A stretch of DNA of 64,000 nucleotides from Exiguobacterium sp018617385 (GCF_018617385.1 NZ_JACSKA010000001.1:558001-622000), one strand, 5' to 3'; counted from the first letter of the stretch, positions 50,730 to 59,810 are shown. Notes: generated from the letters alone by a model not told the origin. Program-made: numbers and translations.

Positions 50730-51233
50730 ATGGATGTGAAAACTTTTTTGTTTACAGATGACGGCTCCATTCCCAACCATCCGGATTATCCGGCGCTCCT
50801 CTATCGTGGCGTCTTTGATGACCCGAGCGGGATGCGAGAGACGTTCGCCCATAATGAATGGACGAACAGTTGGGTGAACGGGGTGTTCGATTATCATCAC
50901 TATCACAGCAACACGCATGAAGTATTGGGCGTATTACAAGGTGAGGCGACCCTTCAACTCGGAGGGACGAATGGTGACCTCGTACGCGTTAGTGCGGGGG
51001 ATGTCCTCGTCTTGCCGGCTGGAACGGGACATCGGCGGATTGAAATGAGCGAAGATTTCCAAGTCGTCGGGGCATACCCGGACGGTCGTGACTATGACAC
51101 GTTGACCGGGAAGACGGAAGAACGACCGGACAATGTGAAGCGAATCGAACAAGTCGACAAGCCGAAGTTTGATCCCGTCTTCGGGACGACGGGACCGTTA
51201 CATGAGGCATGGACAAAGGAGGAAACGTTATGA
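50730..51233 (+). CDS. Cupin domain protein (YjlB-like)
   Basis: The 167-residue protein has the cupin metal motif HYHSNTHE (H57, H59, E64) with the fourth ligand H101 in PAGTGHRRIE. It resembles Bacillus YjlB. Enzymatic role unknown. AAGGAGGG precedes the ATG and the gene overlaps the aldo-keto reductase start by 4 nt. Confidence 0.9.
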   Translation: MDVKTFLFTDDGSIPNHPDYPALLYRGVFDDPSGMRETFAHNEWTNSWVNGVFDYHHYHSNTHEVLGVLQGEATLQLGGTNGDLVRVSAGDVLVLPAGTGHRRIEMSEDFQVVGAYPDGRDYDTLTGKTEERPDNVKRIEQVDKPKFDPVFGTTGPLHEAWTKEETL

Positions 51234-52123
51234 ATCAACGATTACCACATTCATTATTACTCGCGGCATTGAAGCAAAACGTCGTCGAATTGAAAGACGG
51301 ACGCGAGATGCGCGCACTCGGGCAAGGGACGTGGCGTATGGGGGAAGACAAATTGAAGCATGATGACGAGGTCGAAGCGCTTCGGACAGGACTCGACTGC
51401 GGACTTCATGTTATCGATACGGCGGAGATGTACGGGGAAGGGGAGTCTGAGAAGTTGGTCGGGGAAGCCATTCAAGACCGACGTGAGGACGTCTTCCTCG
51501 TCTCGAAAGTGTATCCATACAATGCGTATGGCGACAAACTCGTCAGCGCATGCGACGCGTCACTCGAGCGACTCGGGACGGACTATCTGGATCTCTACTT
51601 ACTCCACTGGCGAGGCGATGCCCCGCTCGAGGAGACGATTCAAGGGATGGAACAGCTGAAAGCGGACGGGAAGATTCGGGCATGGGGGGTCTCGAACTTC
51701 GATGTGGACGATATGAAGGAATTGCTGTCGCTCCCGAATGGGGACAATTGTGCGGTCAATCAAGTACTCTATCATCTTGGCAGTCGAGGCATTGAATATG
51801 ACCTGCTTCCTTATCTAGAAGAACAAGGCATTCCCGTCATGGCGTACGCGCCGCTCGCCGAGGGAAGTGACGTGAAAGAAGACGTCTTCGAAAACGAGAC
51901 GGTCAATCGAATCGCGGAGGCGTATAGCGCCTCTGTCGCACAAATCTTGCTTGCCTGGACGATTCGGAGCGGACACGTCATCGCCATCCCGAAAGCCGGA
52001 CAGGCCGAACATGTCGAGGAGAATGCGGCAGCGCTCTTGCTCGACATGAGTGAGGAAGATTTTGCGGCGCTCGATGAGGCGTTCCCTCCACCAACGACGA
52101 AACAACCGCTAGACGTCATTTGA
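51230..52123 (+). CDS. Aldo/keto reductase
   Basis: The 297-residue TIM barrel has the catalytic tetrad visible: D63 (VIDTAEMYG), Y68, K93 (LVSKVYP) and H126 (LLHWRG). NADPH-dependent carbonyl reduction is expected; the PKAG segment near residue 255 contacts the cofactor phosphate. ATG at 51230 follows AAAGGAGG. Coupled to the cupin gene, and probably a detoxification pair under the HxlR regulator nearby (inference). Confidence 0.94.
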   Translation: MNQRLPHSLLLAALKQNVVELKDGREMRALGQGTWRMGEDKLKHDDEVEALRTGLDCGLHVIDTAEMYGEGESEKLVGEAIQDRREDVFLVSKVYPYNAYGDKLVSACDASLERLGTDYLDLYLLHWRGDAPLEETIQGMEQLKADGKIRAWGVSNFDVDDMKELLSLPNGDNCAVNQVLYHLGSRGIEYDLLPYLEEQGIPVMAYAPLAEGSDVKEDVFENETVNRIAEAYSASVAQILLAWTIRSGHVIAIPKAGQAEHVEENAAALLLDMSEEDFAALDEAFPPPTTKQPLDVI

Positions 52124-52130
52124 CGATATG

Positions 52131-52161
52131 AACTGGACCAATCAATCGGTCCAGTTTTTCT
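52131..52161 (+). terminator. Terminator after the aldo/keto reductase gene
   Basis: AACTGGACC / GGTCCAGTT stem, 8-nt loop, T-run. Confidence 0.88.
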
Positions 52162-52258
52162 TTTGGCGAAATCGATTGCCCTTTACACGTTGCGGGTAAA
52201 TAAAGGAAGGACTTGCTTGTGTAGATGATATCGATACGACAAGGGAGCTGAACTTTTT

Positions 52259-53320
52259 ATGGAACAGACGTACACCGCTGAAGAATTCAAAGACAAGATG
52301 TACTCGAACTTGAAAGTGCGACCGAGTGATTCCGTCATTTTGATGTGCTCGATCTTCATCGCTTCTATCGGACTGAATATGAACTCGATTCCCATTATTA
52401 TCGGGGCCATGTTGATTTCGCCGCTCATGACACCAATCTTAAGTATCGGTCTCGCCTTGTCACTTTATGACATGAAACTCCTTCGAGCGGGTGTGCGTTT
52501 GTTGCTCGTCCAAGTCGCGGTCAGTCTCACCGTCGCGACCATTTATTTCGCCATCTCACCGATTACGTATGCGAGTAATGAAATCATTGCCCGGACCGAA
52601 CCGACGATTTGGGATGTCATCATCGCCTTCGCCGGGGGGACCGCCGGCATTATCGGGGCACAAAAGAAGATGAGTAACAACATCGTCCCAGGTGTCGCCA
52701 TCGCGACCGCCTTGATGCCACCGCTCTGTACGGTCGGCTATTCGATTGCGACATGGAACGTCGATTATTTGATTGGGTCGAGTTATCTCTTCGTCATCAA
52801 CTGTGCGTTCATCGCCATTGCGACGTTCATCGGCGTCAAGTTCATGGGCATCTCGCAAGTGTTGACGAAACAAGACGCGAACCATAAAAAAATTAATCGA
52901 CTTCTCATCGGGTTGTCTGTCCTGATTGTCGTCCCGAGTATCTTTTCGGCCGCGACGCTCGTTCAAGACAGCATCGTCCGGACGGGAATCAACAATTTCA
53001 TCGAAGAAGAGTTTTCAGAAGCCATCATCATCAGTCAGGACTATCAGGAAGATGATGATTTGCTTCTCGTGACGACGACGGGGAAACGACTGACCAATGA
53101 AGAACTTGCGGAGATTGAATCGCGCCTGCCGGACTATGGACTACATGCGATTGAATTGTCCGTGACACAAGTACCGGATCTGAACGGTTTATCTGGAGAA
53201 CAGGCAGCTCGCATTTTACAAGACTATCTCGAAAGTCGCCTGCAACAGTTCAACTTGTTCGACAGCCGTCAAATCGATTTAGAGGACTTGCCGTTTGAAC
53301 TGCAAAATGAGATGAATTAG
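52259..53320 (+). CDS. DUF389 membrane protein
   Basis: The 353-residue protein has five or six TM segments with the DUF389 motif SIPIIIGAMLISPLMTPIL and GGTAGIIGAQKKMSNNIVPGVAIATALMPPLCTVGY, then a soluble C-terminal domain (about 215-353). Function unknown. AAGGGAG lies about 11 nt before the ATG, and a GGGTAA -10-like element at 52194 could be sigma-B dependent. Confidence 0.9.
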   Translation: MEQTYTAEEFKDKMYSNLKVRPSDSVILMCSIFIASIGLNMNSIPIIIGAMLISPLMTPILSIGLALSLYDMKLLRAGVRLLLVQVAVSLTVATIYFAISPITYASNEIIARTEPTIWDVIIAFAGGTAGIIGAQKKMSNNIVPGVAIATALMPPLCTVGYSIATWNVDYLIGSSYLFVINCAFIAIATFIGVKFMGISQVLTKQDANHKKINRLLIGLSVLIVVPSIFSAATLVQDSIVRTGINNFIEEEFSEAIIISQDYQEDDDLLLVTTTGKRLTNEELAEIESRLPDYGLHAIELSVTQVPDLNGLSGEQAARILQDYLESRLQQFNLFDSRQIDLEDLPFELQNEMN

Positions 53321-53517
53321 TATTTCGATTATTTTTAATTATGGATTGGTGATTGAAAATGATTTCTTTATATGAGCTAGATGATCATCACATTTCCCTT
53401 TCATTTAAAAAGGTAACTGGAATCTCAGAATGATTGAAGTAAAATAGACGTACATGACTATTGATGATCGTGATACACGAAGCGATTAACTTAAACTAGT
53501 TTACCGGAGGAGTTTTC

Positions 53518-53862
53518 ATGTTTCTAAATGTACTTTTATTTTTTGAGATTTCAATAGTCTTATGTATGGTCTTTGCTCTGTACAAATTTAAACGTAAGCA
53601 ATTTTCTAGTGATTTACTTTTTGTGTTTTTAGAAGAAAAAAATAGAATGCAGCTTGAAACTAAAAATATTGAAAGTACAAAATATCATAAAGTTAAAAAT
53701 TTGTTGTTGTTGCAAGCTCTCAATATATTAATATTGCTTGTTACATTAAATTATATGGTTATAAGTAACGATGGTAGAAGTGAGATGAATTTAATTGTTG
53801 TCTTCTTCTTACTTCTTAATCGATATGTAGTGAATTTTTTTGTAGGGAAGAGTCTAAACTAA
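53518..53862 (+). CDS. AT-rich orphan membrane protein, 114 aa
   Basis: The product has an N-terminal TM (about 3-22), a charged middle and two C-terminal TM stretches (about 62-80 and 88-107). GGAGGAG precedes the ATG. The gene and both its flanks are much more AT-rich than the neighbours, with frequent TTA, ATA and AAA codons, so recent acquisition is likely. No family recognised. Confidence 0.65.
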   Translation: MFLNVLLFFEISIVLCMVFALYKFKRKQFSSDLLFVFLEEKNRMQLETKNIESTKYHKVKNLLLLQALNILILLVTLNYMVISNDGRSEMNLIVVFFLLLNRYVVNFFVGKSLN

Positions 53863-53928
53863 GTAGTGCAAAACCGTGTTGCTTAAAATCTGAATTCTCT
53901 TGGGTATCAGTCATAAAAGAATAAAAAA

Positions 53929-53980
53929 ACAAATAGCAGAAATAACTCGAATTCAGTAGAGTTATTTCTGCTATTTTTCA
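53929..53980. terminator. Long hairpin terminator
   Basis: An 18-bp stem (AAATAGCAGAAATAACTC arm) with a 10-nt loop, A-run before and T-run after. It separates the AT-rich orphan from the convergent peptidase gene. Confidence 0.88.
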
Positions 53981-54085
53981 TATCGAGTGAATAAAATAAT
54001 CCTGAAACGTCATTTTTCCAACGCGCCCGAATTTTGTATGGTAAGCCTATTGGGCGGAAGAAAAATTCAGTAATCATTTTATTTG

Positions 54086-55780
54086 TTAGTTCGCAAGTGG
54101 ATGTTTCAAGAGATAGTCTTCGATTTGATCAATCGTTTCTTTCAACACGCCGTCTGCGAATGGAGACTTGAGACCCGCCAGTTCCACGAGTTCGAGGAAC
54201 GAGCGGCTTCCGCCTGCCTGACAGAGTGTGAGGTAATCGCTCCATGCCGCTTCGCGGTCTTCATGCATGCGTACCCAGAACTGGAACGCACACACTTGCG
54301 CGAGCGTATAGTCGATATAGTAGAACGGGCTTTGGAAAATGTGTCCTTGTTGGTGCCACCATGCGCCCGACTCGAGATAGTCGTTCGCCTCATAATCGCG
54401 GTGCGGGAGATAGACCTTCTCCAAATCGCGCCACGCCTGACGACGCTCGGCTGCCGTCATCTCCGGGTTGCGGTAGACGACGTGTTGGAACTCATCGACG
54501 AGCACACCATACGGAAGGAACGTCATGCTACCGGCCAAGTGATTGAACTTATACTTGTCGACTTGGTCGCCGAAGAAGAGCTCCATCCATGGCCAACAGA
54601 AGAATTCCATCGACATCGAGTGAATCTCGCACGCCTCATACGTCGGGAAGGCGTATTCCGGTGTCGTCAAATGACGGCTTTCATACACTTGGAAGGCATG
54701 ACCGACTTCGTGCGTGAGCACGTCGATGTCGCCGGCCGTCCCGTTGAAGTTCGAGAAGATGAACGGAAGTCCTTCAGACGGCAAGTACGTGCAATAGCCA
54801 CCGCCGGATTTCCCTGGTTTCGCCGTCAAGTCGAGGGCGCCGCGTTCCTGCATGTATTGGAAGAACTCGTCCGTCTCGTTTGAGAGCTCACGATACATCT
54901 TGTTTCCGCCTTCGATGATGAACGACTCATCCCCTTGTGGTGTCGCGTTTCCGTCTGGGAAGACGAATGACTCATCGTAGTAATAGAGGTGGTCGACGCC
55001 GATTCGTTTCGCCTGCTTTTCTTTCAAAGCAGATGCGAGTGGGACGATGACGTCACGGACTTGTTTCCGGAAGTTGTCAACCATCGACTCGTCATAGCCG
55101 ACACGCTGCATCCGTGCATAACCGAGTTCGACGAACGAAGGGAAGCCGAGCGCATGAGCGATTTCCGTACGGACGCGTACAAGTTCCCCATAAATGCGGT
55201 CGAGCTCGTCTCCATTTTCTGACAGGTATGTATAGCGGGCGACAGATGCGGCTTTTCGGACATCACGGTCTGGTGATTGGAGATACGGACCGAACTGTGA
55301 CAAGTTGAGCGTCTTGCCGTCAAATTCGATTTGCGCAGCGGACATGACTTTTTGATAAGCGGTCGCGAGGCGGTTTTCTTCCTGTAATTTCGGGATGAGT
55401 GACTCCTCGAACGTTTCGAGTGCGCGTTCGGCGAGCGAGAACAATTGGCTGCCCCATTCCGCTTCGAGTTCAGTGCGAAGCTCGTGGTTCGTCAAGACGC
55501 GATAGTACGCTTGAATCTCCTTCTCATAGACTGGAAGTGCGTCGTCAAAGAAGGCCTGTTCTTCTTCGTAAAACGAATCGCGTGTGTCGACCGAATGTCG
55601 GATCGCGACGAGCTGACTTTGTGTCTCAAAGTCGTTCCGTTCCTTGTTGATTTGGCGAATGAGTTCGTTCGCTTCCTCGAGTGTGCTGGCTTGCTGTAAT
55701 TCGGCAGAATAGTCCGACAATCTGCTGTTCAAAGCGTCCAAGTCGGGCCGTTCATATGACAATTTTGTGAAAGTCGTCAT
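54086..55780 (-). CDS. M3 family oligoendopeptidase
   Basis: The 564-residue protein has the M3 zinc motif HEVGH (357-361) in DVLTHEVGHAFQVYESR and a downstream glutamate ligand in the CEIHSMSMEFF segment. It belongs to the PepF-related M3 group; it degrades short peptides in the cytosol. Start at 55780 follows GGAGGCG; the ATG 15 nt upstream overlaps that site. Two cre-like boxes lie upstream, shared with the divergent EIIA gene. Confidence 0.95.
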   Translation of the reverse strand: MTTFTKLSYERPDLDALNSRLSDYSAELQQASTLEEANELIRQINKERNDFETQSQLVAIRHSVDTRDSFYEEEQAFFDDALPVYEKEIQAYYRVLTNHELRTELEAEWGSQLFSLAERALETFEESLIPKLQEENRLATAYQKVMSAAQIEFDGKTLNLSQFGPYLQSPDRDVRKAASVARYTYLSENGDELDRIYGELVRVRTEIAHALGFPSFVELGYARMQRVGYDESMVDNFRKQVRDVIVPLASALKEKQAKRIGVDHLYYYDESFVFPDGNATPQGDESFIIEGGNKMYRELSNETDEFFQYMQERGALDLTAKPGKSGGGYCTYLPSEGLPFIFSNFNGTAGDIDVLTHEVGHAFQVYESRHLTTPEYAFPTYEACEIHSMSMEFFCWPWMELFFGDQVDKYKFNHLAGSMTFLPYGVLVDEFQHVVYRNPEMTAAERRQAWRDLEKVYLPHRDYEANDYLESGAWWHQQGHIFQSPFYYIDYTLAQVCAFQFWVRMHEDREAAWSDYLTLCQAGGSRSFLELVELAGLKSPFADGVLKETIDQIEDYLLKHPLAN

Positions 55781-55830
55781 TGTAAGCGCCTCCATCGTGT
55801 GAAATTTTTACAAAGTGTAAAAAGGGCTTG

Positions 55831-55844
55831 CAAAAGCGATTGCA
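55831..55844. promoter_or_regulatory. cre-like box 1
   Basis: CAAAAGCGATTGCA matches the CcpA box consensus at 12 of 14 positions, and lies between the divergent peptidase and EIIA-Glc genes. Confidence 0.5.
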
Positions 55845-55864
55845 CACTCGTATTCTTACGATGT

Positions 55865-55878
55865 GTAAAACGATTTCG
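55865..55878. promoter_or_regulatory. cre-like box 2
   Basis: GTAAAACGATTTCG matches the CcpA box consensus at 11 of 14 positions, 34 bp from box 1. Confidence 0.4.
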
Positions 55879-55913
55879 CACTACCTTATTACAACTATAC
55901 CGTTAATAGGGTA

Positions 55914-55941
55914 GGGATTGAAGTATTAGCTTTTCGGGTAT
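55914..55941 (+). promoter_or_regulatory. Sigma-B-type promoter of the EIIA-Glc gene
   Basis: GGGATTGA (55914-55921), 14-nt spacer and GGGTAT (55936-55941) fit the sigma-B consensus RGGXTTRA-N14-GGGTAT exactly. It is the only convincing promoter between 55880 and the start codon. Confidence 0.65.
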
Positions 55942-55988
55942 AAAAGTGGAGACTTCGATTCAATAGAACATGTTGGAGGGATTAAGCT

Positions 55989-56489
55989 ATGGGATTCTTT
56001 AAAAAACTTTTTGGTGGTAAAGAAGAACAACTCAACGCGGTTTCACCGCTTACAGGAAAGGTCGTCGACATCACGAACGTACCGGACCAAGTATTCTCAC
56101 AAAAAATGATGGGTGACGGGATTGCGATCGAGCCGACAGAAGGAAAAGTGGTCTCACCGGTCAGCGGAACAATCGCGACAGTCTTCCCAACGAAACACGC
56201 GATCGGCATCAACGCGGACAACGGTGCGGAATACTTGATTCACATCGGTTTGGACACGGTCAACCTAAAAGGTGAAGGCTTCGAGACACACATCACAGAA
56301 GGGCAGTCTGTCAAAGCAGGCGACCCACTCGTCACGTTCGACCTCGACTTCATCAAAGCGAACGCGCCATCAACGATCACTCCGATCATCATCACGAACC
56401 ACGACAGCTTCGGCGTGAACAAACTTGTCGCAGAAGGCGACACGGTGACAGCTGGATCTTCGGAAGTCGTCGAATTGACAAAGAAATAA
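55989..56489 (+). CDS. crr: PTS glucose-type EIIA component
   Basis: The 166-residue protein is a free-standing IIA(Glc): SPLTGKVVDITNVPD, KMMGDGIAIEPTEGKVVSPVSG, the FPTKHAIG histidine (H70) and the phosphorylated histidine in AEYLIHIGLDTV (H85). It accepts phosphate from HPr and passes it to IIBC domains lacking their own IIA, for example for glucose, trehalose or N-acetylglucosamine. GGAGGG precedes the ATG. The promoter looks sigma-B dependent, with cre-like boxes upstream. Confidence 0.95.
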   Translation: MGFFKKLFGGKEEQLNAVSPLTGKVVDITNVPDQVFSQKMMGDGIAIEPTEGKVVSPVSGTIATVFPTKHAIGINADNGAEYLIHIGLDTVNLKGEGFETHITEGQSVKAGDPLVTFDLDFIKANAPSTITPIIITNHDSFGVNKLVAEGDTVTAGSSEVVELTKK

Positions 56490-56513
56490 GAAGACGACCC
56501 ATGACTCGGGAGC

Positions 56514-56534
56514 TTAGGCTTCCGAGTATTTTTT
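56514..56534 (+). terminator. Terminator after the EIIA gene
   Basis: ACTCGG / CCGAGT stem with an inner AGC/GCT pairing and seven T. Confidence 0.8.
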
Positions 56535-56579
56535 TGCGAATGCGGGAATTATAATGAAGAGAGGGAAGGGGGAATTGAG

Positions 56580-57179
56580 ATGGATGGAAAAAATGCACCA
56601 TACCGGGGATACGGGGATCGGATACGAATATTACGGGAACGGGCCGGATTGTCGATTGAGACGCTTGCGGAACAGATTGGTGTCGCCCCGTACTTTATCC
56701 GACGTACCGAACTGAGTGAGGTCTATCCGACCATGCCTTACATAGAGGCGCTCGCAGACGCTTTGCAAATCGACCCGAACTATTTGGCCCGCCATATTTG
56801 GACGGGGGAGTCGCTTAAGGTGCTCATGCGAGGAAAAGTGCCGGAACTCGAACAGATGAAGCTCGCCTACGAAGAAGCGATGCACGGGAAGTCCGTCGAG
56901 GAGATGCAGCGCCAACTCGAAGAACGGATGCGCATCTTTGACCTGATGCACGAAGAGGAGTTACATCGCATTTTCAAAGAAGACGAGGAACCGACGTCAC
57001 ACCATGCACTCGAAGCGCTCGTCGATGCGGTGCTTGACCTCGGACGGTCACATGACACGACGCGTCACATCGTCCCGTTCGCTCGCTACGTGGAACGGCT
57101 TGTCCCAGACCAATTCGCGGATAACTCATTCCAGTACGCAGAGTATGGCGTCGTGGATAAATCCTATAAATTGCAATGA
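56580..57179 (+). CDS. XRE family helix-turn-helix protein
   Basis: The 199-residue protein has an N-terminal Cro/C1-type HTH (about 12-70; DRIRILRERAGLSIETLAEQIGVAPYFIRRTEL... IEALADALQID). A charged helical region that may form a coiled coil (about 88-125) and a C-terminal part without recognised motif follow. GGGAAGGGGG precedes the ATG. Monocistronic with a terminator. Target unknown. Confidence 0.82.
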   Translation: MDGKNAPYRGYGDRIRILRERAGLSIETLAEQIGVAPYFIRRTELSEVYPTMPYIEALADALQIDPNYLARHIWTGESLKVLMRGKVPELEQMKLAYEEAMHGKSVEEMQRQLEERMRIFDLMHEEELHRIFKEDEEPTSHHALEALVDAVLDLGRSHDTTRHIVPFARYVERLVPDQFADNSFQYAEYGVVDKSYKLQ

Positions 57180-57206
57180 CCGTAGAGCGTTCTACGGTTT
57201 TTTTGT
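57180..57206 (+). terminator. Terminator after the XRE gene
   Basis: ACCGTAGA / TCTACGGT stem, 4-nt loop, seven T. Confidence 0.88.
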
Positions 57207-57209
57207 GCA

Positions 57210-57244
57210 CAAAAAAGTGACCAGGAGAATCTCCCGGTCACTTC
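57210..57244 (-). terminator. Terminator after the membrane-protein gene
   Basis: AAGTGACC / GGTCACTT stem (with inner GGGAGA/TCTCC pairing) followed on the minus strand by six T. Confidence 0.85.
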
Positions 57245-57246
57245 AA

Positions 57247-57672
57247 TCAGCGCATCGGACGCGCTTCGTAGCGTACTTTTGGACGTGTGCCGGCGAGTAA
57301 GAAGCCGAGCACGATATTCAAGATTGTGAGCACCCATCCGACATAACCGAATGTGTAGGCAAGACTCGCCAGCATCGTTTGCCAGTCGAGCAATGCTGCT
57401 GCGTCTCCGCGGAATGTGAAGCGGATGACGGTGAAGCCAATGAGTGTCGTTGCAGTAATCATGATGCCGACCCATGCGCCACCGAAGCGGGACGTTTGAG
57501 AACGTCTGCTGACCGGATACCAAAACGCGAGCGTTCCGATGAACGTACTGCCTGCATACGCAAGCAGGATTTGCCATAACGCATCCGCGTCTAAGAAGAC
57601 GGTGTAACAGATGAACGTCGTGAGCGTCGTCATAAACGTAAAGATTAAGGCTGCGAGTAATCGTGATCGCAT
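57247..57672 (-). CDS. Four-TM membrane protein, 141 aa
   Basis: Four hydrophobic helices (about 5-25, 32-52, 66-88, 100-128) and a basic C-terminal tail (RPKVRYEARPMR). Strong GAGGAGG before the ATG. In the transcript, TTCGTTTTC (57714-57722) and GAAAACGAA (57674-57682) could pair, placing the Shine-Dalgarno sequence in the loop. It lies 64 nt downstream of the ABC permease gene. Function unknown. Confidence 0.75.
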   Translation of the reverse strand: MRSRLLAALIFTFMTTLTTFICYTVFLDADALWQILLAYAGSTFIGTLAFWYPVSRRSQTSRFGGAWVGIMITATTLIGFTVIRFTFRGDAAALLDWQTMLASLAYTFGYVGWVLTILNIVLGFLLAGTRPKVRYEARPMR

Positions 57673-57736
57673 AGTTCGTTTTCCTCCTCATTTTGCACAT
57701 TCTTTAGAGTAAACGAAAACGAATTTGCTGTAAACG

Positions 57737-58930
57737 TTATTGACGGTTTTGTAATATTTGTCGCCATTGTTTAATGGCGTTCGTTCCATAGAACAAGACG
57801 CCGCCACGATAGAATTTCGATCCGATCCACAACGTGACACCGATCGTTCCGATGAGTAACCCGATGGAGAGCGCCACTTCCCATACGGCCACATCGACGA
57901 GCATGACGCGAAGGAACATGAGCATCGGAGCGAAGAACGGGACGAATGAGAGGATGGTCACGATGGTCGCATCCGGGTTGTTCAAACCGAACATCGCCAC
58001 TAAGAATGCGGCGACGAGGAGCATGATGACCGGCATGACCATTTGTTGTGACTCTTCGACACGGCTGACAAGTGAACCGAGGACAGCGAAGAGTGAGGCG
58101 TACAACAAGTACCCGAGCAAGAAGAACACGAGTAGATAGATGACGGCCCGTGCGTTGCCGGCGTTCTCGATGACCGTCGTCGCCAATTCGCTACCACTCG
58201 CACTCACATAACCAAACCCGAGGAAGATCCCGATTTGGATGAGGGCGAGTGTCCCGATGGCGGTCACTTTCGCAAGCATATGGGTCACCGGATGAGTCGT
58301 CGAGATGATGAGCTCCATGACACGCGATGACTTCTCCGTCGTCACTTCTGTTGAAATCATGGATCCGTACGTGATGATCGAGATGTACAAGAGCATCAAC
58401 ATGACGTAAACGAGCGCCGAGGACGAGAGGAGCTCATCCGAGTTTTCTCCACCACGTCCGAGATAGGACTCGTCGAGTTGGATCGGTTCGCTGAGGGCAG
58501 CGATGACGGCCGGGTCGACATCGGACGATTCGATCAATTCCGCATTGCGCAACTGTTGTAAGGATGTTTGCAAGAGAGTCGTGAACTCCTGTTCCGGGCG
58601 TTCGGAGATGACGCGGGCATCATAGCCGTCAACAAAAGCGACGACTCCATATTCTCCATCATTGATGCCGGCCCGGGCCTCTTCTTCCGTGATTTCGCTA
58701 GAGGCGACGTCTTCATAGCCGAGGGACTTCATCGTGTCGACGAGTTCTGTGTTTTCAGATACGACGAGAGCACTCGCCTGTTCAGAGTCCTCGAAGGAGG
58801 ACATGATGCGGTCGATGTTCGTGAACCCGAAGATGAACAGGATGGTTAGCGCCGTCGAGATGAGGAATGCTTTCGAACGAATTCTCGATTTGAGTGTGAA
58901 CGCATAGAGTGGTCCAAAGTTATGAAACAT
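57737..58930 (-). CDS. ABC-2 type transporter permease (NatB/YhaP-like)
   Basis: The 397-residue protein has one N-terminal TM (about 18-38), an extracellular domain (about 40-165) and five or six C-terminal TM segments (about 170-385), the NatB/YhaP topology. NatAB and YhaQP-type transporters are linked to sodium or solvent/stress extrusion in Bacillus. Start at 58930 follows AAGGAGG and overlaps the ATPase gene by 11 nt. Confidence 0.92.
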   Translation of the reverse strand: MFHNFGPLYAFTLKSRIRSKAFLISTALTILFIFGFTNIDRIMSSFEDSEQASALVVSENTELVDTMKSLGYEDVASSEITEEEARAGINDGEYGVVAFVDGYDARVISERPEQEFTTLLQTSLQQLRNAELIESSDVDPAVIAALSEPIQLDESYLGRGGENSDELLSSSALVYVMLMLLYISIITYGSMISTEVTTEKSSRVMELIISTTHPVTHMLAKVTAIGTLALIQIGIFLGFGYVSASGSELATTVIENAGNARAVIYLLVFFLLGYLLYASLFAVLGSLVSRVEESQQMVMPVIMLLVAAFLVAMFGLNNPDATIVTILSFVPFFAPMLMFLRVMLVDVAVWEVALSIGLLIGTIGVTLWIGSKFYRGGVLFYGTNAIKQWRQILQNRQ

Positions 58931-59810
58931 GCTGTCCGACCTCCTTGATGAAGATGTCATTGAGCGATACCGGTTGGCGCATGAACGTCTTCACGTTCGC
59001 CTGATGACGGACGAGTGCCGATAGGACGGCGTCACTATCTTCGAAAGAATGCAAGCGTACGAGATGACCGGATTTGTAGGGCTCGATTGTCTCCACGACT
59101 GGGAGCGACTCGAGAATGTGAATCTGGTCCGTTTCAATGAAGAGGGCAGGCTCTTCGTATCTTGACTTGATTGTCGGGACGTCACCGCTCACGACGGCAC
59201 GGCCACCTTTCAAGATGCCGACGTGTTGACACAATTCTTCGACATGCTCCATTCGATGACTCGAGAAGACGATGGTCGTCCCGGCGTCACGCAATGCGAG
59301 AACTTCACGCTTCAGAATTTCGACGTTGACCGGGTCGAGCCCGCTGAACGGTTCGTCCAAGATGACGAGTTCCGGATTGTGGAGCAGGGCGGCGACGAGC
59401 TGAATCTTCTGTTGATTCCCTTTTGATAGCTGCTCGACGCGCATCGTCTCATATTGAGGAATTTCGAGGCGTTCGAGCCACGACTTGACCGCGCGTTTGG
59501 CGTCGCTCCCGCGCATGCCTTTTAGGCTTGCGAGAAAGACGAGCTGTTCACGCACTTGGGATTTCGGATACAATCCACGTTCTTCGGGCAAATAGCCGAC
59601 GATGCGATGGTCGACCGCCTTGCCATTCCACGTGATACTTCCATCGGTCGGCTTCAAGATGTCGAGGATCATGCGGAATGTCGTCGTCTTGCCGGCACCG
59701 TTTGCACCGAGCAGACCAAACATTTCCCCTTGTGGGACGCGGAATGTGAGGTCGTCGACAGCTTTAAAGTCACCGAACTCCTTGGTGACGCGTTCGATAT
59801 GTAATGCCAT
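58920..59810 (-). CDS. ABC transporter ATP-binding protein (NatA/YhaQ-like)
   Basis: The 296-residue ATPase has Walker A GANGAGKTT (35-43), the variant signature LSKGNQQK typical of YhaQ/NatA proteins instead of LSGGQ, Walker B LVILDEPF and switch histidine in FSSHRMEH. A C-terminal extension of about 80 residues (DUF4162-like) follows the ATPase core. Pairs with the permease gene, which it overlaps. Confidence 0.95.
   Translation of the reverse strand: MALHIERVTKEFGDFKAVDDLTFRVPQGEMFGLLGANGAGKTTTFRMILDILKPTDGSITWNGKAVDHRIVGYLPEERGLYPKSQVREQLVFLASLKGMRGSDAKRAVKSWLERLEIPQYETMRVEQLSKGNQQKIQLVAALLHNPELVILDEPFSGLDPVNVEILKREVLALRDAGTTIVFSSHRMEHVEELCQHVGILKGGRAVVSGDVPTIKSRYEEPALFIETDQIHILESLPVVETIEPYKSGHLVRLHSFEDSDAVLSALVRHQANVKTFMRQPVSLNDIFIKEVGQHVS

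Noticed and set aside
53358..53432. 24-codon ORF starting MISLYELDDHH
   Set aside because: Ribosome binding site is weak (GGTGA) and nothing else supports it; left uncalled.
54083..54883. 266-codon open frame opposite the M3 peptidase gene
   Set aside because: Antisense shadow of a conserved enzyme; composition rich in Arg, Glu and Val as expected for a mirror frame, and no ribosome binding site.
57674..57722. Hairpin enclosing the Shine-Dalgarno of the 57247-57672 gene as a thermosensor
   Set aside because: The stem is 9 bp with a 31-nt loop that leaves the Shine-Dalgarno sequence unpaired, so it would not block translation as drawn.
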